Part shown: piece by piece, positions 8,189 to 16,428 of the stretch
Numbering within the stretch: the stretch's first letter is position 1
Layout: each line of letters begins with the position of its first letter
From: CAVRXQ01 sp963831155
Lineage (GTDB): Bacteria > Actinomycetota > Acidimicrobiia > Acidimicrobiales > Bog-793
Length of the DNA stretch: 64,000 nt
Direction: 5' to 3'
Assembly: GCA_963831155.1 (NCBI GenBank)
Contig: CAWHOY010000006.1
Span: forward strand, 682,001 to 746,000
Position numbers and translations under genes: made by a program
The notes under the pieces: generated by a model
The model's database searches: none
What the model was told of the DNA's origin: nothing
The model's input: the letters and a program-made list of their open reading frames with translations, nothing else

Positions 8189-10819
8189 GTGATCGACTGC
8201 GATCGAATCGCGCAGGCAGTGGCGGATTACGACCCTGACGCGCAAGAAGCGAGCATCGTCAAAGCCGAAGAGCAACGAAATCAGTTCCTTGCTCTCTTCC
8301 CACGCGAAGCCTGGCCCGCAATGACACTCGATCGCTACACGTTGGGGCAGAAGGACCATCCCGACAACTTCGGCCGCTGGATGGAGTTCGTCACAACCGA
8401 GTTCGGAAGCATGAAAGGTGGGAGCGCCCGGAAGCACCTCATCTACTTCCAAGCGGCGCTGGAGCGTTGGTGGTTCGACGAGAAGCTTTACACCACCGTC
8501 GATGAGGCGTGGCGGGCCGTACATCAAGGGTTCCTGGACGCGCTTGCTTTCGCAGAGGCTGGACAGTGGAGCGAGATTGAACATATTCAATCCCTCCGTT
8601 CCGGACCGGCGCTTCTAAACAAGACCCTGTCCGTCTACTTCCCGGAGGAGGTCCTTCCGATCAACTCCGAGACGCACCTCAGGCACTTCCTGCGAGAGCT
8701 TCGTGAGCCGAAAGCAGACGATGCGAGCCTCCGCACGACGACGCTTAACCGGCTTCTGCTCGAAGGGCTCCGCGCTTGCCACGAGCTCGACGGGTGGACG
8801 ACAAAGCAGCTCGAGCGTTTGTTGTACTCGACATACCTCAGTCCGTTCGAAGGGACGAAGGGCGGCCCAATCGAGGACGTTGCCGAATTCATCGCGAAGA
8901 CGCTCGAGGAGGATGGCGACACACGTCTCGAAGTGCGTCGCGAGACCGAGGATCAGGCGCGAAAGCTCCTCGACGAGTCCGCGGGGCATATGACGGACCA
9001 GCAGGCGATGGATCTCTTTCGCCTCTTCAACACCGACTTCAGCAACGGCAAGCACGTCTTCAACAGGTTTCAGCCCGCGTTCGTTGGTCATACAGCAAAT
9101 GGCCTCACCTCCAACTTGGACTTATTGAACCAGTGGACGAATCGGCTCTGGAAAGGAAGCGAAGAGGCAGCGATCGCAGCGGCGGGAGAGTTGCTCTCTA
9201 ATCGCAAAGCGTTGCCATCGGCAGGAACGTCCTATCCCACGATGCTTCGATACCTCCGGAGTCCGGAAACATCCGCCGTGTGGCTCAGCATCACAGACCG
9301 AGGCCTACAGCGGCTGACGAATTTCGCACCCACCAAGACTCCAAGCAACGGCGGCCCTGCCGACTACGCGGCCTTTTGTGAGGTAGCTCATCAACTGATC
9401 GTCGACTACGAGATCCCGCCAGAGCTCCTCGACTTCGTCCTCGCCGCCGCTGGTCGACATGAGCCCGCAGGAGAGGGAAAGGCCGGCTCGGAGGGCGCGG
9501 GCGCTTGGATATTCCAGGCGAACCCGACCATTTACGACATCGATCAGGCGCTCAGCGAATCGAGCCAGGTGACCTGGGTGGTGCGCCAGTACAGGACCGA
9601 GGTGCACAAAGGCGATCGCGTCTACCTCTGGCGCTCCGGCGCCAACGCTGGTGTGGTCGCCACCGCGACCGTAGAGGATGAGCCGGCGATCCTGCCCGGA
9701 GATTCCGGCGATCCGTATGTCCTTAAGCCAGAGACGCTGTCGAAGCCCGAACCTCGAGTTGTCCTCCGAATCAACTCGGTTTTGTCATCACCAATCCGGC
9801 GAAGTGATCTGCAGAATCACTCGGTCCTTAAGGATGTCGGCGTCATCACGTTCCCAAACGCGACCAATTTCAAGATCAGTAAGGAACAAGACGTCGCGCT
9901 CCAGGCCCTTGTTTCTGGCTTCCATATTCCGACACTTACCGCCGAGATCGAAGAACGCGTTTACCTTCCGCGAGCTTGGCTGCAAGAGGCTCTCGACTTG
10001 CTTGTCGAGAAGGGTCAGGTTGTCTTCTACGGGCCACCAGGTACCGGAAAGACGTACGTCGCACTCGCGCTTGCCGAGGAGATGACGCGCGATGGCGGTG
10101 ACTTCCGCATCGTCCAGTTCCATCCCTCGTACAGCTATGAAGATTTCGTCGGCGGTTTCCGCCCCGTTGAGGATGACGGTGCGCACGGTGTCAAATATGC
10201 CCGGACCAACGGCCCACTCCGAGACATGGCTGCTGCCGCCGCGGCGGACCTTGGACACCCATATGTTCTCATCGTTGATGAGATCAACCGAGGAAACATC
10301 CCGAAGATCTTCGGTGAGCTTCTGTTCTTGCTCGAGTACCGTCAGCAAGCCGTTCGTCTTCCTTACTGGCCTGAAGAGCAATTCCGGCTTCCCAGGAACC
10401 TCTTTTTGATCGGAACCATGAACACGGCCGATCGGTCAATCGCGTTGGTCGATGCGGCGCTTCGCCGGCGCTTCTACTTCGTGCCGTTTATCCCGACAGA
10501 GGTTCCGGTCAGCTTGGTCCTGAGGAGGTGGCTCGAGAAGCATGGGCACGACGATCTCGCCGCGCGCTTACTTGACCTCCTGAATGAAGAAATTTCGGAT
10601 GATGAGGTCGCAATAGGACCTTCTTACTTCATGATCGACCCGAATGGCGGGCCGGATCTCGATCGGATCTGGAAGCGGGCGATCATGCCGATGCTTGAGG
10701 AGTACTACTACGGGACTAGGTGGGATCGTGCCCGTTTCGGTCTCGCGAAGCTAGAGGCGCGTCTACATGGTGAGCCAGTCGAGCAGTCACCCGGAGAGGA
10801 GCATTCCGGCGACCAATGA
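8189..10819 (+). CDS. mcrB: McrB-like AAA+ restriction GTPase with EVE domain
   Basis: 876 residues, GTG start with strong SD (AAGGAGG). Type IV restriction motor subunit: it binds modified DNA and drives translocation and cleavage with McrC. Residues ~1-430 are an uncharacterised helical region. An EVE (modified-base reader) domain follows at about 437-500 (AWIFQANPTIYDI, then VYLWRSGANAGVVATATV). The AAA+ core has Walker A GPPGTGKT near 614, the McrB-type FHPSYSYEDFVGGFRP, Walker B LIVDEINRGNIPKIFGEL near 692 and the sensor GTMNTADRS near 743. It overlaps mcrC by 4 nt (ATGA). The EVE domain suggests recognition of modified cytosine. It lies in a block flanked by tRNA-Arg copies. Confidence 0.93.
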   Translation: MIDCDRIAQAVADYDPDAQEASIVKAEEQRNQFLALFPREAWPAMTLDRYTLGQKDHPDNFGRWMEFVTTEFGSMKGGSARKHLIYFQAALERWWFDEKLYTTVDEAWRAVHQGFLDALAFAEAGQWSEIEHIQSLRSGPALLNKTLSVYFPEEVLPINSETHLRHFLRELREPKADDASLRTTTLNRLLLEGLRACHELDGWTTKQLERLLYSTYLSPFEGTKGGPIEDVAEFIAKTLEEDGDTRLEVRRETEDQARKLLDESAGHMTDQQAMDLFRLFNTDFSNGKHVFNRFQPAFVGHTANGLTSNLDLLNQWTNRLWKGSEEAAIAAAGELLSNRKALPSAGTSYPTMLRYLRSPETSAVWLSITDRGLQRLTNFAPTKTPSNGGPADYAAFCEVAHQLIVDYEIPPELLDFVLAAAGRHEPAGEGKAGSEGAGAWIFQANPTIYDIDQALSESSQVTWVVRQYRTEVHKGDRVYLWRSGANAGVVATATVEDEPAILPGDSGDPYVLKPETLSKPEPRVVLRINSVLSSPIRRSDLQNHSVLKDVGVITFPNATNFKISKEQDVALQALVSGFHIPTLTAEIEERVYLPRAWLQEALDLLVEKGQVVFYGPPGTGKTYVALALAEEMTRDGGDFRIVQFHPSYSYEDFVGGFRPVEDDGAHGVKYARTNGPLRDMAAAAAADLGHPYVLIVDEINRGNIPKIFGELLFLLEYRQQAVRLPYWPEEQFRLPRNLFLIGTMNTADRSIALVDAALRRRFYFVPFIPTEVPVSLVLRRWLEKHGHDDLAARLLDLLNEEISDDEVAIGPSYFMIDPNGGPDLDRIWKRAIMPMLEEYYYGTRWDRARFGLAKLEARLHGEPVEQSPGEEHSGDQ

Positions 10820-12012
10820 CGACGCTTATCGAGATGGAGGCATGGTCGAAAAGCGTCGCCGAGCTCACGCACGATCAGGCGGCGGAGCTCGCGCGTCTCG
10901 ACCTGGTCGATGTTGTTGCACGGCCGCCAGCAGATTCCTGGTTGCTCATCGCTGACTCGCGAATCGGAGTAGCCACCGGGAGGGGCTGGGAACTCCGTGT
11001 CAGGCCAAGACTCGTCGTACCGAAGCTCTTCTTCTTGCTCGCATATGCGGCGGACCCCAAAGGATGGAAAGACGAGTCTGCCCAGTTCGCGGTCGAACGA
11101 GATTTGCTCGACGTGATCGCAAGTGGGTTCTCGTGGCACGCATTGGCGGCACTCGAACGCGGCATCCTTCGAGGTTACGTTCGCATCGACGAACGGCTAA
11201 CTGGGATCCGTGGGCGGGTGCGGTTCGGTGACCAAATCGCACGAAACGCGAACTTGCCACTTCCCGTCGAAGTTTCGTATGACGACTACATCGACGATAT
11301 CTTCGAGAATCAGATGCTGAAGACCGCTGCCGTCAGGCTGCTCCGGCTACCTCGGCTGCCTGGGCTGGCACGAAAGAGACTCCTGAAGCTGCGTGCGCTT
11401 CTTGATGATGTGTCCCTGATCGAGCGCCCACGCGAGGTCACCATGCCCGCGCTCACCCGCCTCAATGAGAGATACGGGCCATCACTTCGTCTGGCCGATC
11501 TGGTACTTCATGGGTCCTCCATCGACGCGCCGAAGGGCGAATTCGTCGCCACTGCGTTTATTTTCGATATGAACAAGGTCTTCGAAGACTTCGTCACTGT
11601 GGCGCTGCGTGAGGCAATGCAGTCATCCGGTGGGGGAGTGCGCGCGCAGTGGACTGGCTGGCTTGATCATGAGCGGGGGCTCGGGATCAGGCCGGACATT
11701 ACGTGGTGGTTGGACGACAGGTGCGTTGCAGTTGTGGACGCAAAGTACAAGTCCATCGAGCTGAAGGGCATGCCAAACGCAGACGCTTATCAGATGCTCG
11801 CCTATTGCACGGCTCTTGATCTGCCACGCGGGTTCCTTGTGTATGCCAAGGACAGCGGAGAACCGGCGAGGAGGCACTCTGTCCGTAACAGCGGATGCGT
11901 TATCGAAGTCCGAACGCTTGATGTGGAGGCGGAGCCTGAGCCATTGCTAGCTCAAGTAGAGCGGCTCGCACGCGACATCACGAGAAGCGCGCGTCCTGCA
12001 CTGGCGGCGTAG
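10816..12012 (+). CDS. mcrC: McrC-like nuclease subunit
   Basis: 398 residues. McrC is the PD-(D/E)xK endonuclease partner of McrB. The nuclease core is GIRPDITWWL followed by CVAVVDAKYK around residues 290-313, with Asp and the DxK pair in place. The middle segment (GIRGRVRFGDQIARNANLPLPVEVSYDDY, then EDFVTVALREAM) matches the McrC family. It starts inside the mcrB stop codon, so the two are one operon. All catalytic residues appear intact, so the type IV system is probably functional. Confidence 0.92.
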   Translation: MTTLIEMEAWSKSVAELTHDQAAELARLDLVDVVARPPADSWLLIADSRIGVATGRGWELRVRPRLVVPKLFFLLAYAADPKGWKDESAQFAVERDLLDVIASGFSWHALAALERGILRGYVRIDERLTGIRGRVRFGDQIARNANLPLPVEVSYDDYIDDIFENQMLKTAAVRLLRLPRLPGLARKRLLKLRALLDDVSLIERPREVTMPALTRLNERYGPSLRLADLVLHGSSIDAPKGEFVATAFIFDMNKVFEDFVTVALREAMQSSGGGVRAQWTGWLDHERGLGIRPDITWWLDDRCVAVVDAKYKSIELKGMPNADAYQMLAYCTALDLPRGFLVYAKDSGEPARRHSVRNSGCVIEVRTLDVEAEPEPLLAQVERLARDITRSARPALAA

Positions 12013-12052
12013 TTTGGCTTGTGACGCTCACAGAGGACATCGGGATGACCTC

Positions 12053-12265
12053 GTGCTTATTGCCTTGACACTCGGCGTCGGCGCGTTGCCGACCAAGAAG
12101 AAGCTGCGATGCGAAGCGTGCGGCGCGTACAACCAGACTGGCAACGCCAAGCCCTACACTGGCCCGGCTGGACCGACGATTCAGCGCCGGTTCGTTCAGT
12201 CACACACAAAGAGTTTGCCGACACTCATCAAAGAGGCAAGGGCACGGAAGGCATCCAAATCGTGA
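12053..12265 (+). CDS. Small hypothetical protein with a Cys pair
   Basis: 70 residues from GTG 12053 (a TTG at 12014 would also serve). A short hydrophobic start (VLIALTLGVGALP) is followed by KKKLRCEACGAYNQTGN, one CxxC pair, then a basic tail ending RARKASKS. It follows mcrC by 40 bp and converges with the serine proteinase gene only 4 bp away. No family recognised; the ribosome site is weak, so the call is tentative. Confidence 0.35.
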   Translation: MLIALTLGVGALPTKKKLRCEACGAYNQTGNAKPYTGPAGPTIQRRFVQSHTKSLPTLIKEARARKASKS

Positions 12266-12268
12266 CGT

Positions 12269-13153
12269 TCAAGTGGACTCGACGGGTGCTGGTTGTGGTT
12301 GCCAGGGGCCGACCGGCTTCGATGCGCGCACTCCCTCATAGATACGCTGACCCGCCGACAGGTACTTGATCCAAAGTCGCCACAACAGTTGCCACTGGTC
12401 GCTCCTCGGATCGGCCGCTATGACCGGAAGGCCGAGCGAGACCGCATCCGCAATGCCGAGACTCGCTCCGTGACTCCTCGGGACCTCGATTAGCGGCTGC
12501 ATGAGCGAAGCACACAAGGAGTCGATCTCGGCTGGCGTTCGGTCCGGCTGACTTTTGAGCGCCTCGCGCATGACATCCCCGCTTCGCGCAAGCGCCGAGC
12601 GCGCTTGTTGCACCATCAGAGCTGTCACGTCTGCGAGCAAAGCGGCGTGGAGCGGAAAAGTTGCGGGGCTTGCTTGAATCGCGGCCTCTGCGGATTCGAG
12701 TGCTGCGATGATGTCCTTGGCTGATACGAGGTCCTGGCCCACTTGGAACTGAGGGTCAATCGGCCCGAGATCGCTCGTCGGGCCGAGCAAGATGTGGTGC
12801 GCGCCAAGCGCGAGAATGGTGCCCGCGCTTTTGGCCATGTCGGGGATGATGACAGTCAGCTCGCGGCATCGAGATTGCGCCGACCGCACGAGGCGAACAG
12901 CGGTCTCTCCGTCACCTCCCGGAGTTGCCAGCATCAGATGCAGGTCCTGCGATGGGTCAGCATCGAACACCAGATCCTCGAACAGGTTGATGCTGTACGG
13001 AAACAGCATGTCGAAGACGACGACAAGTCGACAGTCGTACGCTTGCTCGTAGGTACTTATGAGCGCCTGGCGGTCGTATCGAGGCGCATTCTCAGCGTGG
13101 TAGAGCGGCGATTGGGTGGGGTGGACTATCCCTTCGCCTGCTGCAATGACCAA
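12269..13153 (-). CDS. SDH-family Clp-fold serine proteinase
   Basis: Resembles the serine dehydrogenase proteinase family, a Clp/SppA-like fold that may be soluble. Diagnostic segments: SPLYHAENAPRYDRQ, HLMLATPGGDGETAVRLVRSA (oxyanion-type glycine loop), VIIPDMAKSAGT with the candidate nucleophile Ser, and ILLGPTSDLGPIDPQF. The frame stays open up to 13351, but upstream of about 13140 its translation looks non-native. The real N-terminus is probably the piece encoded in another frame at 13126-13302. Expression of the full protein would need a -1 shift near 13130, or initiation at a rare TTG (13153). It is in the tRNA-flanked defence-like block; a defence role is speculation. Confidence 0.8.
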   Translation of the reverse strand: MVIAAGEGIVHPTQSPLYHAENAPRYDRQALISTYEQAYDCRLVVVFDMLFPYSINLFEDLVFDADPSQDLHLMLATPGGDGETAVRLVRSAQSRCRELTVIIPDMAKSAGTILALGAHHILLGPTSDLGPIDPQFQVGQDLVSAKDIIAALESAEAAIQASPATFPLHAALLADVTALMVQQARSALARSGDVMREALKSQPDRTPAEIDSLCASLMQPLIEVPRSHGASLGIADAVSLGLPVIAADPRSDQWQLLWRLWIKYLSAGQRIYEGVRASKPVGPWQPQPAPVEST

Positions 13154-13302
13154 TTCATCGGAAATACCGGGGACTTGTCCCTGCGGCTCGCTTGGGTCTC
13201 CTTCCGCACCTGCTTTGCTAGCTCGATCTTCTCGCGCCAGTTCGGGTCGATCTCCGGGGGCTGAGTTAGCGGCCCTGGAGCCGTCGTCGTTGGTTGTTCC
13301 AT
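13126..13302 (-). CDS. N-terminal piece of the serine proteinase in another frame
   Basis: 58 residues from an ATG placed 8 nt after a near-perfect Shine-Dalgarno (AAAGGAGG). The sequence (PEIDPNWREKIELAKQVRK, ending MNWSLQQAKG) looks like the helical lead-in that precedes the SPLYHAEN block in SDH-type proteinases. It runs into TAG at 13126-13128, just as the proteinase frame becomes plausible one base back. It is either a real frameshift, a sequencing error, or a small coupled gene. Confidence 0.6.
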   Translation of the reverse strand: MEQPTTTAPGPLTQPPEIDPNWREKIELAKQVRKETQASRRDKSPVFPMNWSLQQAKG

Positions 13303-13561
13303 CGTGGCCACCTCCTTTCGCCTCGACCATCAGCGTAACCTCGACCCTCAACGAATGGGCGCAGGATGCTATCGAATTAGGGATACGGCTACGCCAATTG
13401 TGACCTAAAAGTCTGCACGATTACTGCTTAGCGCGCTCGAAGGAACTCGAAATCGGCGCGGTCAGTCCTTTCGGAAATAGTGGCGACGAATCGTCGCTGG
13501 AGCCCACCCATGCTCGCGCCTCGTGCCGCCGACGACCTGTCTTGGCCTGTAGACCGGACGC

Positions 13562-14137
13562 GTGAGCGAAGGTCCGACTTCAGCCGGTGAAAGCGCTCGG
13601 CGAATGGCTCGGGATGCAAGAAGGGCGGCCCGATTTCGCTCCTTTCTCGGACGGGCGCTCGGAGAACATACGACTGAGCGAGCTTGGAGACGGGGTGCCA
13701 AGGGCGAGGAGATGGTCGGAGCGCAGCTCGCGCGTTTGCCGGATTCCTGGCGAGTCAAACACGACATTCGTCTCGATGACAAAGGTCACAACGTCGATCA
13801 TCTCGTCATTGGACCCGGTGGCGTCTTCTCTTTGAACGCGAAGCTCCTTTCCGGCCGGGTGTGGGTCGCTGAACATGCCTTCTATGTGAACGGGAATCCG
13901 ACCAAGTATCTGCACACGGCTCGGTGGGAAAAGCGGGAAGTGACGAAGCTGCTCTCAGGGTCGGGTGTGCAGTTCGAGGTCACACCGGTGATCGTCGTGA
14001 TTGTCGAAAAGTTCACCATCAAAGCGCAACCCCCAGACGTGCCGGTTATCGGACGCCGAAAGATCACCGAATGGTTGATGAATCAGCCGACTCGGCTCGC
14101 GCCAGACGAAGTGGAACGATTAGCTGCCTGCGTGTGA
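13562..14137 (+). CDS. NERD domain protein
   Basis: 191 residues from GTG 13562. After a basic N-terminus comes GAKGEEMVGAQLARL, then the nuclease-related core VKHDIRLDDKGHNVDHLVIGPGGVFSLNAK. This is the usual NERD arrangement with Glu, Asp and the terminal Lys of a restriction-like fold. The C-terminus (PVIVVIVEKFTIK, then VPVIGRRKITEWLMNQP) fits the family. NERD proteins are common beside DNA-processing and defence genes. It follows the divergent proteinase gene by about 260 bp. Confidence 0.85.
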   Translation: MSEGPTSAGESARRMARDARRAARFRSFLGRALGEHTTERAWRRGAKGEEMVGAQLARLPDSWRVKHDIRLDDKGHNVDHLVIGPGGVFSLNAKLLSGRVWVAEHAFYVNGNPTKYLHTARWEKREVTKLLSGSGVQFEVTPVIVVIVEKFTIKAQPPDVPVIGRRKITEWLMNQPTRLAPDEVERLAACV

Positions 14138-14473
14138 GACGACAGCATGAGTAGTCGTCCCAGATCGCCGGGATAGCCCACCGATTGGCGCGCAAAACGA
14201 CAAAAAAACGTAATCGCCCTCGATAACTCGTTCAATGAATCTGTCTTGGGTGATTCGCTGCTAGCGGAGCGGGCTTCGCGGCCGTCCCAGTACGGCAGAG
14301 GGCGGGTCCACTAAGCCGTCGTCTGCCGGGAGTACATATTCTGCTCTTGTGCCCGGGGAGATGCCGCGCCTTGATGTCGTGGCCGATGCCGCAGTCGCCG
14401 GCACCGCGGGCTTGTTGGCGACAACTTGCGAGATCACTGTCCCGCACGGCTTGTGCGCGTGAGAGGACGAAGA
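14138..14473. other. 336-bp region without a gene
   Basis: No frame on either strand has a plausible start and protein-like composition. Nothing repeated or structured was noticed. Confidence 0.5.
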
Positions 14474-14926
14474 ATGAGGAAAGCCATCGCAACTATCGCA
14501 ACATTGCTGATCGCGCTGATCGGCCCGGTGGGGCTGGTGAGCGCGGCAACGCGGCCGATCCCATTCGGTCACACTGCGGTCGTGTCAGGCTGGCGGATCA
14601 AGGTCACGGAGGTCTCATCTGCCTCGGAGTCGAGAGTCCCGAAGGGTTACCACGCGTTGACAGTTACGGTGCGAGCTACCCGCGTTGCGTCATCGCCTCA
14701 ATACACCGCCTACATCGACGAGGGCGTGCTTGGCTCGAACCGGGTGGAACTGGATAACACTTCGTCACCGAGCTGTTTAGCGCCGTTCTCGGCACCGAAC
14801 ACGAGCGGCGAGGTAGGTGCCAGCTCAAACGCCGTCCCAAGCAATATCGAGACCAATCGGAGCTTGTCAGGCTCTCGGACTGGTCCCGGCGTTGGCCTCT
14901 GCGTTCCTGTCCGCGACGGACAGTGA
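14474..14926 (+). CDS. Secreted protein, DUF4352-like
   Basis: 150 residues from ATG 14474. A clear signal peptide (MRKAIATIATLLIALIGPVG, then LVSAA) precedes a small beta domain of DUF4352 style: FGHTAVVSGWRIKVTEVS, then GYHALTVTVRATRV. The usual ending of that fold is not obvious after GPGVGLCVPVRDG, and the gene stops 83 bp before the left end of IS481, so the C-terminus may be eroded. Function unknown. Confidence 0.6.
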   Translation: MRKAIATIATLLIALIGPVGLVSAATRPIPFGHTAVVSGWRIKVTEVSSASESRVPKGYHALTVTVRATRVASSPQYTAYIDEGVLGSNRVELDNTSSPSCLAPFSAPNTSGEVGASSNAVPSNIETNRSLSGSRTGPGVGLCVPVRDGQ

Positions 14927-15009
14927 CCTTCGATGCCCATTCACAAGGAAGTTCTTCGCGCGCTCGGAGGTCTACGAGTTCAGGACATAAGCGAATTCTG
15001 ACCCCGTGA

Positions 15010-16244
15010 TGTGTCAAGACATCGGCGAATCTTCTTGAGGGGAGTTCGCCGGTGGACAAGGCACGGTTCCTGGTCGAGGCACACTTGCGCGAGGGCCGGC
15101 CTGTCCTCGAGCTCGCCGCCACACACGGCGTCCATTTCTCCTGGATCTACCGCCTGCTGTCCCGTTACGCGGCCGAGGGCGAAGCGGGCCTCTTGCCGCG
15201 CTCGAAGCGCCCGAAGCGCTCTCCCACCCAGATCCCACTGGCAATTGAAGACGAGATCGTCCGGCTGCGGAAACGCCTCAGCGACGAAGGCCTCGACGCC
15301 GGGGCGCAGACGATCGAGTTCCACTTAGCGCGTCAGCTGGGCTCTTCTCCGTCGGTGTCGACGATCAACCGCGTCCTCGTCCGACGAGGGCTCGTCACCA
15401 CCCAACCGAGAAAGCGACCGAAGTCCTCCTATGTGCGATTCGAAGCGGCACTGCCGAACGAGTGCTGGCAGTCGGACATGACGCATTGGACAATCGGCAA
15501 TGGACACAAAGTCGAGATCGTGAACTTCATCGACGACCACAGCCGGCTGTGCATCGCCTCGGTGGCACTTCCGGTGACGAAGACCACTGACGTCTGCCGC
15601 ATCTTCCATCAGGCACGCAGGGCCCATGGCACGCCGTTGTCGGTGCTCACGGACAACGGCGCGATCTACACCGGCAAGTACCGCTTGGGTCGGGTGCTGT
15701 TCGAGTCGGAGCTCGAGCGCTTGGGCATCGTCTTTAAGCACTCCAAGCCGAACCATCCCCAGACCTGCGGAAAAGTCGAGAGGTTCCACCAGACGGTGAA
15801 GAAGTACTTGGCTCGACAGCCCCTCGCCCGCTCGATCCCCGAGCTCCAAGCACAGCTCGATCGCTTCGTCGCCTACTACAACAACGAACGCCCACACCGA
15901 TCACTTTCCCGGCACACTCCCCGCGAGGTCTACGAAGCGAAGGTGAAGGCGCACCCCGAGAAAGACGACCCCGACACGCACTTTCGGATCCGTCACGATC
16001 GCGTCGACCGCTTCGGCAAGCTCACCGTCCGTTACGAGTCAAAACTTCGTCACATCGGAATGGGAGTCGCTCACAGGAACCGCCGCGTCGTGTTGTTGAT
16101 CGCCGATGCCGAGGTGCGGATCGTGTCGACCGAGGGCGATCTCCTACGGAAGCTGAGCCTCGAGCGGCACCGCGACTACCACCCGCTAAGCCTCGGATGG
16201 GTCTCTACGATGTCTTGAAACACCTTCGCCGATGTCTCGAGACA
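15010..16244 (+). mobile_element. IS481-family insertion sequence
   Basis: 1235 bp bounded by imperfect 20-bp inverted repeats, TGTGTCAAGACATCGGCGAA at the left and TGTCTCGAGACATCGGCGAA (reverse strand) at the right, 18 of 20 identical. It carries one intact transposase gene. I could not find a matching target duplication. The right end is 10 bp from the 3' end of tRNA-Arg. Confidence 0.9.
15052..16218 (+). CDS. IS481 transposase
   Basis: 388 residues. An N-terminal HTH region (LELAATHGVHFSWIYRLLSRY) precedes an rve-type DDE core: WQSDMTHWTI (D), LTDNGAIYTG (D), CGKVERFHQTVKKYL (E). A tail with HRSLSRHTPREVY follows. The catalytic triad is complete and the length is normal for the family, so the element may be active. 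Confidence 0.95.
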   Translation: MDKARFLVEAHLREGRPVLELAATHGVHFSWIYRLLSRYAAEGEAGLLPRSKRPKRSPTQIPLAIEDEIVRLRKRLSDEGLDAGAQTIEFHLARQLGSSPSVSTINRVLVRRGLVTTQPRKRPKSSYVRFEAALPNECWQSDMTHWTIGNGHKVEIVNFIDDHSRLCIASVALPVTKTTDVCRIFHQARRAHGTPLSVLTDNGAIYTGKYRLGRVLFESELERLGIVFKHSKPNHPQTCGKVERFHQTVKKYLARQPLARSIPELQAQLDRFVAYYNNERPHRSLSRHTPREVYEAKVKAHPEKDDPDTHFRIRHDRVDRFGKLTVRYESKLRHIGMGVAHRNRRVVLLIADAEVRIVSTEGDLLRKLSLERHRDYHPLSLGWVSTMS

Positions 16245-16254
16245 TCGCATTCGC

Positions 16255-16328
16255 GCGCTCGGAGGGACTCGAACCCCCAACCTTCTGATCCGTAGTCAGA
16301 TGCTCTCTCCAAATTGAGCTACGAGCGC
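16255..16328 (-). tRNA. tRNA-Arg (anticodon ACG)
   Basis: 74 nt. Acceptor stem GCGCTCG/CGAGCGC, D-stem GCTC/GAGC, anticodon stem TCTGA/TCAGA with loop CTACGGA (anticodon ACG), and a T-arm with TTCGAGT. No CCA is encoded. This is the only complete copy in the window; half copies lie at 7872-7915 and 31394-31433. The integrase gene begins 100 bp from its 5' end. Confidence 0.97.
16289..16328. other. att site at tRNA-Arg (left end of integrative element)
   Basis: These 40 bp, from the anticodon loop (TCCGTAG, 16289-16295) to the tRNA 5' end, recur exactly at 31394-31433. The same 7-bp core also ends the fragment at 7909-7915. This fits a tyrosine recombinase crossing over in the anticodon loop. 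Confidence 0.88.
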
Positions 16329-16401
16329 CGGATTGAACTGCCTGCTAGATGCCTAGATTTTCGGAGCACAGCTCGGCAGCAGCGTCCACATGGTACCGAA
16401 A

Positions 16402-16422
16402 TGCCCCCGAAGTGCCCCCGAA
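16402..16422 (+). repeat. Paired TGCCCCCGAA repeats (left arm sites)
   Basis: Two direct copies of TGCCCCCGAA at 16402-16411 and 16413-16422, period 11 bp, overlapping the 3' side of the integrase gene. The same pair occurs inside the other end at 31256-31277. They are likely arm-type binding sites of the integrase. Confidence 0.7.
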
Positions 16423-16428
16423 CACTAT

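Noticed and set aside
15004..16250. Target site duplication for IS481
   Set aside because: Bases flanking the inverted repeats (CCGTGA and TCGCAT) do not match at any reasonable boundary.
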